A stretch of DNA of 64,000 nt from Nocardioides currus (GCF_003057875.1 NZ_PYXZ01000005.1:272124-336123), one strand, 5' to 3'. Positions 1 to 11,210 are shown, counted from the stretch's first letter. Program-made: numbers and translations. The notes: generated by a model not told the origin, from the sequence alone.

Positions 1-337
1 CACCGGCCAGGTGCCGGATGTCGAGCAGGCCGAGGGCCACCTTGAGGTCGTCGCCGGCTGCGGTGGTCATGTGGCTCATCGAGCGCACCGAGTGGTCCAG
101 GCGCGAGCCCGAGTCCCACAGCGGATACCAGACCTGCTCGGCCACGGCCCCCGGGTCGAGGCCGTCGTCGTGCACCAGGACGACGTCGAGGTCGGACTGG
201 GGCGCGAGCTCGCCACGGCCGTAGCCGCCGGCCGCGATCAGCGCGACGCCCGTGTCCGGACCCCCGGCCCGGTCGTAGGCCGCCCGGCAGAGCTCGTCCG
301 CGGCCTCGGTCCTGGTCGTGCGCTCGATCGCCGTCAT
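1..337 (-). CDS. glnD: PII uridylyl/adenylyltransferase GlnD, N-terminal part
   Basis: This is the 5' part of the gene for the enzyme that modifies PII signal proteins on a tyrosine according to nitrogen status (adenylylation in characterised actinobacteria). The rest of the gene lies beyond the left edge. About 112 codons are visible from an ATG at 337. The nucleotidyltransferase signature GGYGRGELAPQSDLD is at residues 37-51 and contains the metal-binding aspartates 49 and 51. It begins four bases after the glnB stop and is the last visible gene of the minus-strand set amt-glnK-glnB-glnD. This operon context fits its PII substrates. Confidence 0.93.
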   Translation of the reverse strand, partial: MTAIERTTRTEAADELCRAAYDRAGGPDTGVALIAAGGYGRGELAPQSDLDVVLVHDDGLDPGAVAEQVWYPLWDSGSRLDHSVRSMSHMTTAAGDDLKVALGLLDIRHLAG

Positions 338-341
338 CGGC

Positions 342-722
<381 letters not shown>

Positions 723-724
723 CT

Positions 725-757
725 AGGACGTGGACAGGACGTGGACAGGACGTGGAC
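725..757. repeat. Three tandem 11-bp repeats
   Basis: AGGACGTGGAC occurs three times in a row without mismatch between the two PII genes, directly next to a 20-bp hairpin. The 11-bp unit is about one helical turn, so a protein-binding array is possible but unproven. Confidence 0.8.
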
Positions 758-758
758 A

Positions 759-799
759 GGCTCCCGCCCCGCCGGGTCGGACCCGGCGGGGCGGGAGCC
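759..799 (-). terminator. Perfect 20-bp hairpin between the two PII genes
   Basis: The arms at 759-778 and 780-799 are perfectly complementary, with a one-base nominal centre (in practice a small loop). It lies downstream of glnK on the minus strand and upstream of glnB. There is no T-run, as is common for GC-rich actinobacterial terminators. It could attenuate read-through from amt-glnK into glnB-glnD. Confidence 0.6.
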
Positions 800-828
800 T
801 TGCGCGTCAGTGGTGACTCAGTGGTGAC

Positions 829-2480
<1,652 letters not shown>

Positions 2481-2721
2481 AGAACCTCCAGTTGATCAAG
2501 CAGGGAAACGTTCGGGGTGGGCCTCCGGGGGCATGACGCCGCTGTCATGCGAGGAGCCGACCTGATGGCGACAACCCTGCGCCGACGACATTTCGCTGCT
2601 CGCCGCTTCATGTTGCGGGCGGGCAACAGATTCGCCGGTCGTGTTACGTCCGTGTGAACTGGTCCGACGCGCAGGTCGCACGCCGCGGCGTGCTCGACAG
2701 CGCCCTCGATACACTCCGGGC
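2481..2721. promoter_or_regulatory. Divergent promoter region amt / glycosyltransferases, with palindrome
   Basis: This gene-free stretch separates amt (minus) from the glycosyltransferase cassette (plus), so it must hold both promoters. It contains the perfect inverted repeat TGTTGC-N6-GCAACA at 2611-2628. A repressor or activator site for amt is plausible, but the motif is not one I can assign to a named nitrogen regulator. Confidence 0.4.
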
Positions 2722-3729
2722 GTGACCGGAAGCAGCGCCGATCGCACGGCGCGCACCGGCGTCGTGCTCGTCAACCACGACAGCGCCGAGGACACGGTGG
2801 GGTGCATCGCCTCCCTCGAGGCCTCCCACGACCTCGACATGGACGTCGTCGTCGTGGACAACTCCGACTCCCCCGCGTCGCTGGCCGCGCTGCGCGACCT
2901 GATCGGCGACCGTGCGGCGGTGGTCTCCAGCGGCGGCAACCTCGGCTACGCCGGCGGGTCCAACGTCGGCATCCGCCAGTGCCTCGAGCGCGGCAACGAG
3001 TTCGTCTGGCTGCTCAACCCCGACACCCGGATCGAGCCCGAGACCCTCCCGCGCCTGCTGGAGCTGCTGGCCGAGGTGCCCGACTGCGGCGTCGTCGGGC
3101 CGCGCCTGGTCCACCCGGCCGCGCCGGGGAGCCCCGAGACGGTGTGGTTCGACGGCGGGATCGTGGACGAGGACAAGGCCGGCGAGACCCGGCACCTGCA
3201 CCAGGGGCGGCCGACCGGGAAGGTGCCCGCGCCCGTCGCGCGCGACGTCGACTACGTCACCGGCGCGTCCCTGCTGACCCGGCGCACGGTCCTCGAGACG
3301 GTCGGGCTGCTCCCCGAGGACTACTTCCTCTACTTCGAGGAGACGCACTGGTGCCGCGACGTGCGCCGCGCCGGCTGGCGGGTCATGGTCGACCAGCGGG
3401 CCCGCATGCTGCACCACCAGCGCTCGAGCGGGGCGCTGCCCTCGCCGTACCACCTCTACTACATGACGCGGAACCGCTACCTCTTCGTCGAGCGTGCGCT
3501 CGGTGGCGACGGCGAGGCGGCGCTGGCCCAGCTCGAGGGCAAGTGGCTCAAGAACTGGCGGCGCAAGGTGGAGGCGACGGCCCCCGCGTGGCTCGACGAG
3601 TTCGACGCGCTGGTGGTGCGCGCGGGCGCCGACGCGCGGGCCGGGCGTGATGGGCGCAATGATGAGGTCTCACACGTGCCGTGGCCGGCCGACGTGGACC
3701 GATCAGGAGACGAGGTGGGCAGGCGATGA
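2722..3729 (+). CDS. Family 2 glycosyltransferase, rhamnosyltransferase-like
   Basis: A GT-A fold glycosyltransferase of 335 residues, similar to WbbL-type enzymes that add rhamnose or related sugars from a nucleotide donor to a lipid-linked acceptor at the cytoplasmic face. Visible motifs: VVLVNHDSAEDT near the N-terminus, DVVVVDNSDSP, the donor-binding WLLNPDTRIEP and the acceptor-side YFLYFEETHWCRDVRRAGW. The GTG at 2722 was chosen because the family domain starts about ten residues later. An upstream GTG at 2641 would add an arginine-rich stretch unlike the family. The gene overlaps the next by four bases (ATGA) and opens a four-gene glycan cassette. Confidence 0.88.
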   Translation: MTGSSADRTARTGVVLVNHDSAEDTVGCIASLEASHDLDMDVVVVDNSDSPASLAALRDLIGDRAAVVSSGGNLGYAGGSNVGIRQCLERGNEFVWLLNPDTRIEPETLPRLLELLAEVPDCGVVGPRLVHPAAPGSPETVWFDGGIVDEDKAGETRHLHQGRPTGKVPAPVARDVDYVTGASLLTRRTVLETVGLLPEDYFLYFEETHWCRDVRRAGWRVMVDQRARMLHHQRSSGALPSPYHLYYMTRNRYLFVERALGGDGEAALAQLEGKWLKNWRRKVEATAPAWLDEFDALVVRAGADARAGRDGRNDEVSHVPWPADVDRSGDEVGRR

Positions 3730-4562
3730 CGACCAAGGGACGCGACGACGTCGCGACGGTCATCGAGCGCACCCTGCAGGGCGGTCCGCGGGTGCTGCAC
3801 ATCGCCCTCGACGCCTCGACCGTCCCCGTGCGCCTCGCGCAGGAGCACGACCGCGAGGTGGAGTGCCTGCGCTGGCCGGTCGAGCCCGAGGAGCCGTGGG
3901 GACCCGACGTCGGGCGGGACACGGTGGACGACTGGGCGCAGCCCTTCCTGGTCGCGCCCGTGGACGTGGTGGTGGTCGAGGACGTCCTCGACGACAGCCG
4001 CGACGCCGACCAGTTCTTCCGCACCCTCGGCACCGGGCCGCTGGTGCCGGGTGCCCTGGTCGTGGTCTCGGGCGTGCGCGACCTGACCGGACCGATCACG
4101 TCGTCCGGCTTCGTGCTCGAGTCGGACGCGGCGGTGGCGCTCGACGAGCGCCGCCACATCACCGTGGCCCGGTTCCCCTCCTTCACCACGGCCCGGCCCC
4201 AGTCGCCCGAGGCCGACGAGGCCAGCGCCGCCGAGGTCCGCCGCCTGGCCCACGAGCTCGAGCGCACCCGCGAGCTGCTGGCCCGCGAGCGCGCCACCAT
4301 CGCCCGCGAGATGCAGTCCGGCAAGGACGAGCTGCTGGCGATGGACCGCCAGATCAACGACCTGCAGGAACGACTCCAGCGGCTGCGCCACAAGAACGTC
4401 CTGCTCCGCGCCCGGGTCGCGCAGGTGTCCCGGGAGCGCGACCTCTCGCACACCCAGGTCGCCGCCCTCGAGCAGGACCTGTTCCTGGCCCGCGACTCAC
4501 GCGCCGTGCGTGCCGTCGCGTCCGTCGTCGAGCGGGCCCGCCGGCGCAAGGACGGGGCATGA
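3726..4562 (+). CDS. Coiled-coil protein of the glycosyltransferase cassette
   Basis: A 278-residue soluble protein of unknown function. The first ~150 residues look like an alpha/beta domain with hydrophobic strands (VRVLHIALD-like start, DVVVVEDVLDD, GALVVVSGVRD), reminiscent of a methyltransferase-like Rossmann fold but without a clear SAM-binding glycine motif. From about residue 165 to 265 it is highly charged and heptad-like (ELERTRELLARERATI, INDLQERLQRLRHK), so a coiled coil is likely. The start is the ATG that overlaps the previous stop. Sandwiched between glycosyltransferases, it may be a scaffold or chain-length factor; this is inference only. Confidence 0.75.
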   Translation: MTTKGRDDVATVIERTLQGGPRVLHIALDASTVPVRLAQEHDREVECLRWPVEPEEPWGPDVGRDTVDDWAQPFLVAPVDVVVVEDVLDDSRDADQFFRTLGTGPLVPGALVVVSGVRDLTGPITSSGFVLESDAAVALDERRHITVARFPSFTTARPQSPEADEASAAEVRRLAHELERTRELLARERATIAREMQSGKDELLAMDRQINDLQERLQRLRHKNVLLRARVAQVSRERDLSHTQVAALEQDLFLARDSRAVRAVASVVERARRRKDGA

Positions 4563-4569
4563 GCACCCC

Positions 4570-6714
4570 ATGACTCTCGACGTCCCGGGGCACCCGGCCC
4601 ACGACGGCGACGACCTCTCCGGGGTCGACCGGCGGCGTGCGGCCTACCGCCAGCTGATCGACGGCGAGCTCGCGACCGGCGACGGTGAGCGAGTCATCTT
4701 CTTCGTGCACTCGGTCGACCTGCGCCACGCGACCCCCGACCTCATCGCGGCCGCCGGGCTCGGGCTGGCCCTGGCGGAGCGCGGCTACGGCGTGCGGCTC
4801 GTGCCCCGTCACCGCTGGCACCTCGGCGGCGCGGCCGACATCTGGATCGCGACGACGCCCGACGCCGACCCCTCGCAGGCACCTGCGCGGGCCTGGCGGG
4901 TGGCGTGGGCCCACAGCGACGTGGCCGCGTGGGCCGAGCTCGACCACCTGATGGCCTACCACCAGATCCTGGTCGGCTCCGAGGTCGGACAGAGCCTGCT
5001 GCGCACCACCCCCGCGGGTCGGGTCGACGTGCTCCGCAACGCCGCCGACACCGAGCTCTTCGCGCCGCGCGAGGGGGTCCGGCGCAGCGGGGCCGCCAGC
5101 CTCGGGGTGTACGTCGAGCGCGGCCGCGTCATCCAGCCGCTGATCAGCGACCTCCCCATCAGCGTCCCGCTGGCCGTCTACGCCGAGCCGCTGCGCAACA
5201 TGCGCTCGAGCCTGCTGGGCCTGCTCGAGGAGCCGATCCCGTGGCTGCGCGCGCCCGAGGTGATGACCCGCTCCGAGCTGAGCGTCGTCGAGCTGCCGAG
5301 CACCGCCCTCGGGGACGCGACCTTGCCGGCCCACTTCTTCGAGAGCATCGCCTGCGGGTCGCTGCCGGTGCTCAACACCCGCCTCGGGGCGACCGAGTGC
5401 GGGCTCGCCGTGCCGTCGTACACCACCTCCGGCGGCCTGGCGAGCACCATCACCGACCTGCTCGCCGACCCGGAGCGGGTGCGCTCGCTGGTCGCCGGGC
5501 TGCGCGAGCGGGTGCTGCGCGACCACACGTGGGACGTGCGCGCCCGCGAGCTGGAGGAGCGGGTGGCCGCGGCGCGGCGCGAGCAGGTCGAGGAGCCGCC
5601 GCACCGGGCGCTGCACTACTTCCCGGACTACAACCGCGCCAACCCCTACCAGGGCATGCTGTTCGCCGGTCTCGGCAGCGTCGACGCCTACCCGAAGGCC
5701 GTCGCGGACGTCATCGACCACCTGGAGACCCGCGCCATCTCGTCGGTGCCGGGCGTGCTCAACATCCACTGGACGACGCCGATCCTGCAGTACGCCACCG
5801 GCCCGTTCCGCGCGGCGATCGAGCTCGACCGCTTCAGCGCCGCGCTGCACAAGTTCCGTACCGCGGGCGGGCGGCTGGTCTGGACGCTGCACAACGTGCT
5901 CCCCCACGAGGCCCGGCACGTGTGGGCCGAGACGCAGCTCGCGCAGCTGCTCGCCGACCGCGCCGACGTCATCCACGCCCTCTCGGAGATCACCGCGCGC
6001 CAGGCCTCCGAGGTGCTGCGGCTCGATCCTCGACGGGTGGTCGTGATCGAGCACTCGAGCTACGTCGGCCGCTACCCCGACTGGGTCAGCCGCGACGCCG
6101 CCCGCCAGCAGCTCGGTCTCTCGCCGACCGACACGGTGCTGGTCGCGCTCGGCGGCATCCGCCCCTACAAGGGGCTGGGCCGGCTGCTCGACGTGTTCCA
6201 CGAGCTCGCCGAGGAGGACCCGAGCCTGCACCTGCTCGTCGCCGGCAAGCCCGCGGTCACCCAGGAGACCGACGGGCTGAAGCGGCGCTGCGAGCAGTCG
6301 TCGCGGGTGATCGCAGAGTTCTCCCACGTCCCCGACGACCAGCTCCAGGTCTGGTTCGGCGCGGCCGACCTCGCCGTGCTCCCCTACTCGCGCATCCTCA
6401 ACTCCGGGGTGTTCTGGCTGGCCCAGACCTTCGGGCTGCCGATCGTCGGCCCGCGCACGGGCGCGCTGCTCGACCTCGCCGACGAGCCGCACGTGCGCCT
6501 GTTCAACCCGCGCGACGACCGGTCGCTGAAGGAGACGCTGCGCTCCACGATCACCGAGCTGGTCGACGACCCCGCCCTCGCCGCGGCGGCCCGCGCCTCG
6601 TCGTTCCGCGCGGCGCAGTCGCGTCCACCGAGCCGGATGGCCGACGACTTCGCGTCCTCCATGGAGCCGCTGCTGAGCGGTCGCGACCGCGTCGCACGCC
6701 GGGCCGCGGGGTGA
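4570..6714 (+). CDS. Glycosyltransferase with two GT-B domains in tandem
   Basis: A 714-residue protein that reads as two glycosyltransferase modules. The first (about 40-350) resembles a CgeB-like or group 1 transferase, ending in FFESIACGSLPVLNTR and a helical cap. The second (about 365-700) is a GT4-type enzyme with the phosphate-binding ALGGIRPYKGLGRLLDVF stretch and a donor-site region ADLAVLPYSRILNSGVFW. The WTLHNVLPHEA strand precedes the second donor half. The ATG at 4570 was preferred: upstream codons overlap the previous gene and look unlike the family. It probably transfers two successive sugars to a cell-surface glycan. Confidence 0.85.
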   Translation: MTLDVPGHPAHDGDDLSGVDRRRAAYRQLIDGELATGDGERVIFFVHSVDLRHATPDLIAAAGLGLALAERGYGVRLVPRHRWHLGGAADIWIATTPDADPSQAPARAWRVAWAHSDVAAWAELDHLMAYHQILVGSEVGQSLLRTTPAGRVDVLRNAADTELFAPREGVRRSGAASLGVYVERGRVIQPLISDLPISVPLAVYAEPLRNMRSSLLGLLEEPIPWLRAPEVMTRSELSVVELPSTALGDATLPAHFFESIACGSLPVLNTRLGATECGLAVPSYTTSGGLASTITDLLADPERVRSLVAGLRERVLRDHTWDVRARELEERVAAARREQVEEPPHRALHYFPDYNRANPYQGMLFAGLGSVDAYPKAVADVIDHLETRAISSVPGVLNIHWTTPILQYATGPFRAAIELDRFSAALHKFRTAGGRLVWTLHNVLPHEARHVWAETQLAQLLADRADVIHALSEITARQASEVLRLDPRRVVVIEHSSYVGRYPDWVSRDAARQQLGLSPTDTVLVALGGIRPYKGLGRLLDVFHELAEEDPSLHLLVAGKPAVTQETDGLKRRCEQSSRVIAEFSHVPDDQLQVWFGAADLAVLPYSRILNSGVFWLAQTFGLPIVGPRTGALLDLADEPHVRLFNPRDDRSLKETLRSTITELVDDPALAAAARASSFRAAQSRPPSRMADDFASSMEPLLSGRDRVARRAAG

Positions 6715-6718
6715 TCGG

Positions 6719-9652
6719 GTGATCGACCCGCCGATGAACACCGCCGCCCGCCACTCCGTCCGCGACTTGGTGGCGTCCGGCCTGCTCGACCTCGACTGGA
6801 TCGGGGCCCAGCTCGGCACCCAGCCCGTCTCCGCGGAGGAGGCCGCCCGCGCCGTCATCAACACCCCGGACATCTCGCCGCACCCGCTCTTCGAGGCGAC
6901 CTGGCTCCCCGGCAAGGGGGTGTGGCAGGCCGGCGACCTGCCGCCCTCCTTGTGGTACGTCACCGAGGGACCGCGTCGCAACCGGCTGGCGCCCCACCCG
7001 CTGATCAACACCGAGCGGATCCTCGAGGAGAACCCCGCCGCGCGCGACCACGCGTTCGGTCCCCTGGCCTGGTGGTCGGCGCACGCCACCCGCGAGACCC
7101 CGATGCCCGTCCGGCGCGGCTACCCGCACCTGTCGTGGGGCGAGTTCCGCGACAACGCCCTGCAGGCCGCGCGCGAGTGGCAGGTGCTGTCCTACCTCGA
7201 CGCCAACCCGGGCGCCCACCAGCACTCCCCCGACGCCTCCGGGCCGATCGTCACCGTGCTGATGAGCGCCCAGGACGTCGGTCCGCTCCTCGCCCCCACG
7301 ATCGCGGCGCTGCAGGACCAGACCCTGGACCAGTGGGAGCTGCTCGTCCTCGACCGCGGCTCGATCGACGCCACCGCCTCGATCGCCGCCGAGGCCGCCG
7401 CCCGCGACCCGCGGGTGCGGGTCGTCCTCGGCTCGCGCACCCAGCTGGGCCGCACCCTCAACCGCGGCGTCCAGCGCGCCCGCGGCGAAGTCCTCGCCTT
7501 CCTCGAGCCCGGCCACCACTGGCATCCCGAGTTCCTCGCACGCGGCGTCGGCGTGCTGCGGGCCGGCGACCGCTCGGCCGTGCACGCATTCACCGGACCC
7601 GACACGCGGCTGTGGGGCGAGCTGGTCACGCCGTCGCAGTTCGACCTCGGCACGACCCTCGTGCGCCGTACCACCCTGGACGAGGTCGGCACCTTCGACG
7701 AGGGCGACTCGGAGGAGACGGTCGCGGCGTTCGTCGAGCGGCTCCGCACGTCGATGATCGTGGCGTGGGCCAACCCGCTGGTGCTCGTGCGCGGCGTGAG
7801 CGCCGACGCCCCCGCGACCGTCAACTGGGAGGCCGCCCAGGCCGCCGTCCGGGTGGAGGGCCGCACGAGCGTCGTGCTGCCGATGGGCCACGGCTCGCGC
7901 GGCACCGTCGACTGGCTGCTCGCGGGCCGGCCCGACGTCGAGGTCGTCGTCGTCGCCACGCGCGACCGACGCGGACCCCACCTGCTCACCTCCGCGCTGG
8001 CCGGGCTGCTGCCGTCGGTGACGAGCGTGTCGGTGCCCGCCGGCACCCGCATCTCCGCCGCGACCAACATCGGCATCGCCCACACGACCGGCGACCGGGT
8101 CGTGCTGCTCCGCCCCGAGGCCCAGCCCGCCCCCGAGGTGCTCGAGCGGCTCGCCGAGGCGGTGAGCGCCCCGGGCGTCGCTGTCGCGCAACCGCTGGTG
8201 CTCGACCGTCGCGGTCTGATCATCTCCGCCGGCGCCGGGTTCCCGCGCGACGACGGACGCCTCGGGCTGCTGTTCGCCGGCCACCCCGCCTCCGACGCCC
8301 GTCGCCTCGGCCCCGCCGAGATCCCGGCACCCGCCGGCCCGATGATCGCGACCCGCGCGGAGGCCCTGCTGTCGCTGCACGGGCTCGACACCACGTTCGC
8401 CGACGTCCTGGCCGAGACCGACCTCGGCCTGCGGGCGGCGGCCGCCGGTGCCGGGCACACGCTCCTCGTGCCCGACCTGTCGGTCACCTCGCGCACGGCC
8501 TTCGCGGAGCCGGCCGACCTCAAGATGGCGATGGCCGCCCTCCGGTCACGTCGCCACACGATCCCGCGCGACCTGACCGACCAGCTGTGGTCCACGTCGG
8601 GCTTCGAGGTCACCGGCGTGCGCACCCACCGTGTCTCCGCCGACCCCGACGACCCCGAGTCCGACTCCGTGCTGCTGCAGCAGCAGGTCGTCCGTCACGT
8701 CCGCGGCATCGACGAGCAGCCGCCGCGGCTGCGGTGGACGATCGACACCGCCGCCCCCGCCGGCCCGCGCGGCGAGCGCTGGGGCGACACCCACTTCGCC
8801 CGGTCCTTGGCGGCCGCGCTCGAGCGCAGCGGGCAGAACGTCTCCGTCGACTCCCGCGACGCCCGCCACCGCTCCTCGCGCGATCACGACGACGTGGTGC
8901 TCGTCCTGCGCGGCCTCGACCTCGTCGAGCCGCACCCGACCGCGCTCAACATGCAGTGGATCATCAGTCACCCCGACCTCGTCTCGATGGCCGAGCTCAA
9001 GTCCTTCGACCTCGTGTACGCCGCCAGCCTGAGCTGGCCCGCCCGGGTCCGGCGCGAGTGGGGGCTGCCGGTCGAGCCGCTGCTCCAGTGCACCGACCCG
9101 CGCTTCTTCCACCCCGACCGCGGCCGGCCGGACACCGGGCCCGCGGTGCTGTTCGTCGGCAACTCCCGCGGCGTCTTCCGCCAGGCCGTCCGCGCCGCCC
9201 TCGCCGCGGACGCCGACCTGACCGTCCACGGCGCCGACTGGGACGAGTTCCTCGACCCCGCGACCGTTGCGTCCTCCGGGGTGCCCAACGACGAGGTCGG
9301 CGCGCTCTACGCCTCGGCCGGCGTCGTGCTCAACGACCACCACGTCGACATGCGCCGCGACAGCTTCCTGTCCAACCGGCTCTTCGACGCCGCCGCGTGC
9401 GGCGCCCGGATCGCCACCGACCCCGTCTCCGGGCTCTCGGAGACGTTCGGCGACCTCGTCCAGCCGTTCCAGGACGAGAGCGACCTGGCGCGGCTGATCA
9501 CTCCGCCGTACCCCGCCTTCCCCGACGACGCGACCCGCCGCGAGCAGGCGCTGAGGATCATCGCCTCGCACACGTTCGACCAGCGCGCAGAGCGCCTGGT
9601 GGCCGACGCCGTCGCCGCGCTGCGCGACCGCGAGCGCCGCGTCGAGCGCTGA
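6719..9652 (+). CDS. Three-module glycosyltransferase (two GT-A-like plus one GT-B-like)
   Basis: A large 977-residue protein. After an N-terminal region of about 170 residues, a family-2-like domain shows IVTVLMSAQDVGPLLAPTI, LLVLDRGSIDATASI and EVLAFLEPGHHWHPEF. The usual DxD is replaced by EPG, so catalysis is uncertain. A second degenerate family-2-like domain follows at about 390-610. The C-terminal ~270 residues are a CgeB/DUF3880-like GT-B half with AVLFVGNSRGVFRQAV and LSNRLFDAAACGARIATD. Start choice: GTG at 6719 or ATG at 6734, both five to twenty bases after the previous stop. It probably acts with the two upstream transferases on one surface glycan. Confidence 0.82.
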   Translation: MIDPPMNTAARHSVRDLVASGLLDLDWIGAQLGTQPVSAEEAARAVINTPDISPHPLFEATWLPGKGVWQAGDLPPSLWYVTEGPRRNRLAPHPLINTERILEENPAARDHAFGPLAWWSAHATRETPMPVRRGYPHLSWGEFRDNALQAAREWQVLSYLDANPGAHQHSPDASGPIVTVLMSAQDVGPLLAPTIAALQDQTLDQWELLVLDRGSIDATASIAAEAAARDPRVRVVLGSRTQLGRTLNRGVQRARGEVLAFLEPGHHWHPEFLARGVGVLRAGDRSAVHAFTGPDTRLWGELVTPSQFDLGTTLVRRTTLDEVGTFDEGDSEETVAAFVERLRTSMIVAWANPLVLVRGVSADAPATVNWEAAQAAVRVEGRTSVVLPMGHGSRGTVDWLLAGRPDVEVVVVATRDRRGPHLLTSALAGLLPSVTSVSVPAGTRISAATNIGIAHTTGDRVVLLRPEAQPAPEVLERLAEAVSAPGVAVAQPLVLDRRGLIISAGAGFPRDDGRLGLLFAGHPASDARRLGPAEIPAPAGPMIATRAEALLSLHGLDTTFADVLAETDLGLRAAAAGAGHTLLVPDLSVTSRTAFAEPADLKMAMAALRSRRHTIPRDLTDQLWSTSGFEVTGVRTHRVSADPDDPESDSVLLQQQVVRHVRGIDEQPPRLRWTIDTAAPAGPRGERWGDTHFARSLAAALERSGQNVSVDSRDARHRSSRDHDDVVLVLRGLDLVEPHPTALNMQWIISHPDLVSMAELKSFDLVYAASLSWPARVRREWGLPVEPLLQCTDPRFFHPDRGRPDTGPAVLFVGNSRGVFRQAVRAALAADADLTVHGADWDEFLDPATVASSGVPNDEVGALYASAGVVLNDHHVDMRRDSFLSNRLFDAAACGARIATDPVSGLSETFGDLVQPFQDESDLARLITPPYPAFPDDATRREQALRIIASHTFDQRAERLVADAVAALRDRERRVER

Positions 9653-9684
9653 GGCGCCGACGCGCGGGGTGACACTGCGCCGCG

Positions 9685-9975
9685 GTGGCGGCACCTTGCC
9701 GATCCGACGGCGCCAACGCTGTGATCTGCCGCCACCCTCACGGGGATCGGTGCCGTGGTGGCGGCACCTCGCCGACGCGGCGGCCCCATGGCTGCGATCT
9801 GCCGCCACTCTCACAGGGGACGGTGCCGTGGTGGCGGCACCTCGCCGACGCGGCGGCCCCATGGCTGCGATCTGCCGCCACCCTCACAGGGGACGGTGCG
9901 GTGGTGGCGGCACCTCGCCGATCCGACGGCCGAATCGCTGCGATCTGCCGCCACCTCGCCGAGGCGGCGTACGGC
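9685..9975. repeat. Four 73-bp tandem repeats with hairpin potential
   Basis: GTGGCGGCACC recurs at 9685, 9758, 9831 and 9904, an exact 73-bp period; the last copy is partial and diverges near 9975. Each unit carries GTGGCGGCA and, about 33 bases later, TGCCGCCAC, so each can fold. Copies 2-4 also contain or nearly contain GGTGCCG-N6-CGGCACC at the unit junctions. The array lies between convergent genes (glycosyltransferase and ftsY). It may act as a tandem bidirectional terminator or nucleoid-protein site. The middle copies are nearly identical, indicating recent expansion. Confidence 0.9.
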
Positions 9976-9996
9976 GATGCGCCGGCCGAGGCCCCG

Positions 9997-11154
9997 TCAG
10001 CCGCCGAGCAGCGCGTCGACGAAGGCGCCGGCGTCGAAGGGCGCGAGGTCGTCGGCGCCCTCGCCGAGCCCGACGAGCTTGACCGGCACCCCGAGCTCGC
10101 GCTGCACCGCGACGACGATGCCGCCCTTGGCCGACCCGTCGAGCTTGGTGAGAACGATGCCCGTGACGTCCACGATCTCGCTGAAGACCCGCGCCTGGAT
10201 CATGCCGTTCTGACCGGTGGTCGCGTCGAGCACGAGAAGCACCTCGGTGACCGGGGCCTGCTTCTCGATGACGCGCTTGACCTTGCCGAGCTCGTCCATC
10301 AGCCCGGCCTTGTTCTGGAGCCGCCCGGCGGTGTCGACGAGCACGGTGTCGACGCCCTCCTCGACGCCCTGCTTGACCGCCTCGAAGGCGACGCTGGCGG
10401 GATCGGAGCCCTCGGGCCCGCGCACCACGTCGACGCCGACCCGTTCGCCCCACGTCGCGAGCTGCTCGACGGCGGCGGCGCGGAAGGTGTCGGCCGCGCC
10501 GAGCTTCACGGTGCGGTCCTCGGCGACGAGGATGCGCGCGAGCTTGCCGACGGTGGTCGTCTTGCCGGCGCCGTTGACGCCGACGACGAGCACCACGCCG
10601 GGCTTGCCGTCGGCGCCGCTGACCTGCAGCCGGCGGTCCATGGTCGGGTCGACGAGCTCGAGCAGCTCCTCACGCAGCACCGCGCGCGCGTCGGCGGGCT
10701 GGCCCTCGACCCGCAGCCGGGAGCGGAGGCGCTCGACCAGCTGGGTGGTGGGCGCGACGCCGATGTCGGCAGTGAGCAGGGTGTCCTCGATCGACTCCCA
10801 GGTGTCCTCGTCGAGCCGGTCGCGGCTCAACAGCGCCAGCAGTCCGCGGCCCAGGGTGCCCTGCGAGCCGGCGAGCCGCTGCCGCAGGCGGACCAGGCGC
10901 GACGCGGTGCCCTCAGGCTTCTCCAGCGTCGGCGCTGCGGGAGCGGGAGCCTCGGCCTCCTCGACCGTGCCCGCACCGGGCTCGGCCGGCGCCTCGACGT
11001 CGGCGGGGGCGCCCGGCTCCGGCGGCGCGATGACGTCGGTGCCGCGACCCGGCGGCACCTTGCGCCGGCTGCCGGTCAGCAGACCGACGAGCACGAGCAC
11101 GCCGACGACGGCGATGCCGATGATCAGGTAGAGCCAGTCACCGAGGAAGTCCAT
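9997..11154 (-). CDS. ftsY: Signal recognition particle receptor FtsY
   Basis: A 385-residue SRP GTPase that docks ribosome-SRP complexes at the membrane for co-translational insertion. It starts with one membrane segment (residues 7-28), typical of actinobacterial FtsY, then an acidic Pro/Ala-rich linker (about 33-80) and the NG domain. The P-loop [16 protein letters not shown] begins at residue 191. DTAGRLQNK and [10 protein letters not shown] mark further GTPase motifs. The ATG at 11154 gives the membrane anchor directly; a longer upstream reading is arginine-rich and unlikely. It lies downstream of smc in the same direction, as in many actinobacteria. Confidence 0.96.
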   Translation of the reverse strand: MDFLGDWLYLIIGIAVVGVLVLVGLLTGSRRKVPPGRGTDVIAPPEPGAPADVEAPAEPGAGTVEEAEAPAPAAPTLEKPEGTASRLVRLRQRLAGSQGTLGRGLLALLSRDRLDEDTWESIEDTLLTADIGVAPTTQLVERLRSRLRVEGQPADARAVLREELLELVDPTMDRRLQVSGADGKPGVVLVVGVNGAGKTTTVGKLARILVAEDRTVKLGAADTFRAAAVEQLATWGERVGVDVVRGPEGSDPASVAFEAVKQGVEEGVDTVLVDTAGRLQNKAGLMDELGKVKRVIEKQAPVTEVLLVLDATTGQNGMIQARVFSEIVDVTGIVLTKLDGSAKGGIVVAVQRELGVPVKLVGLGEGADDLAPFDAGAFVDALLGG

Positions 11155-11210
11155 GGCGCAATCCAACCACGCAGCAGCCGCCCTCTCGCGCCCGGTGGGA
11201 GCGAGGTCGA

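Noticed and set aside
4354..8458. Long minus-strand open frames opposite the glycosyltransferase genes
   Set aside because: The plus-strand proteins have recognisable glycosyltransferase motifs and operon-like overlaps; the antisense frames show only Gly/Arg/Val-rich repeats.
9685..9975. CRISPR array
   Set aside because: The 73-bp units are contiguous, with no unique spacers and no cas genes nearby.
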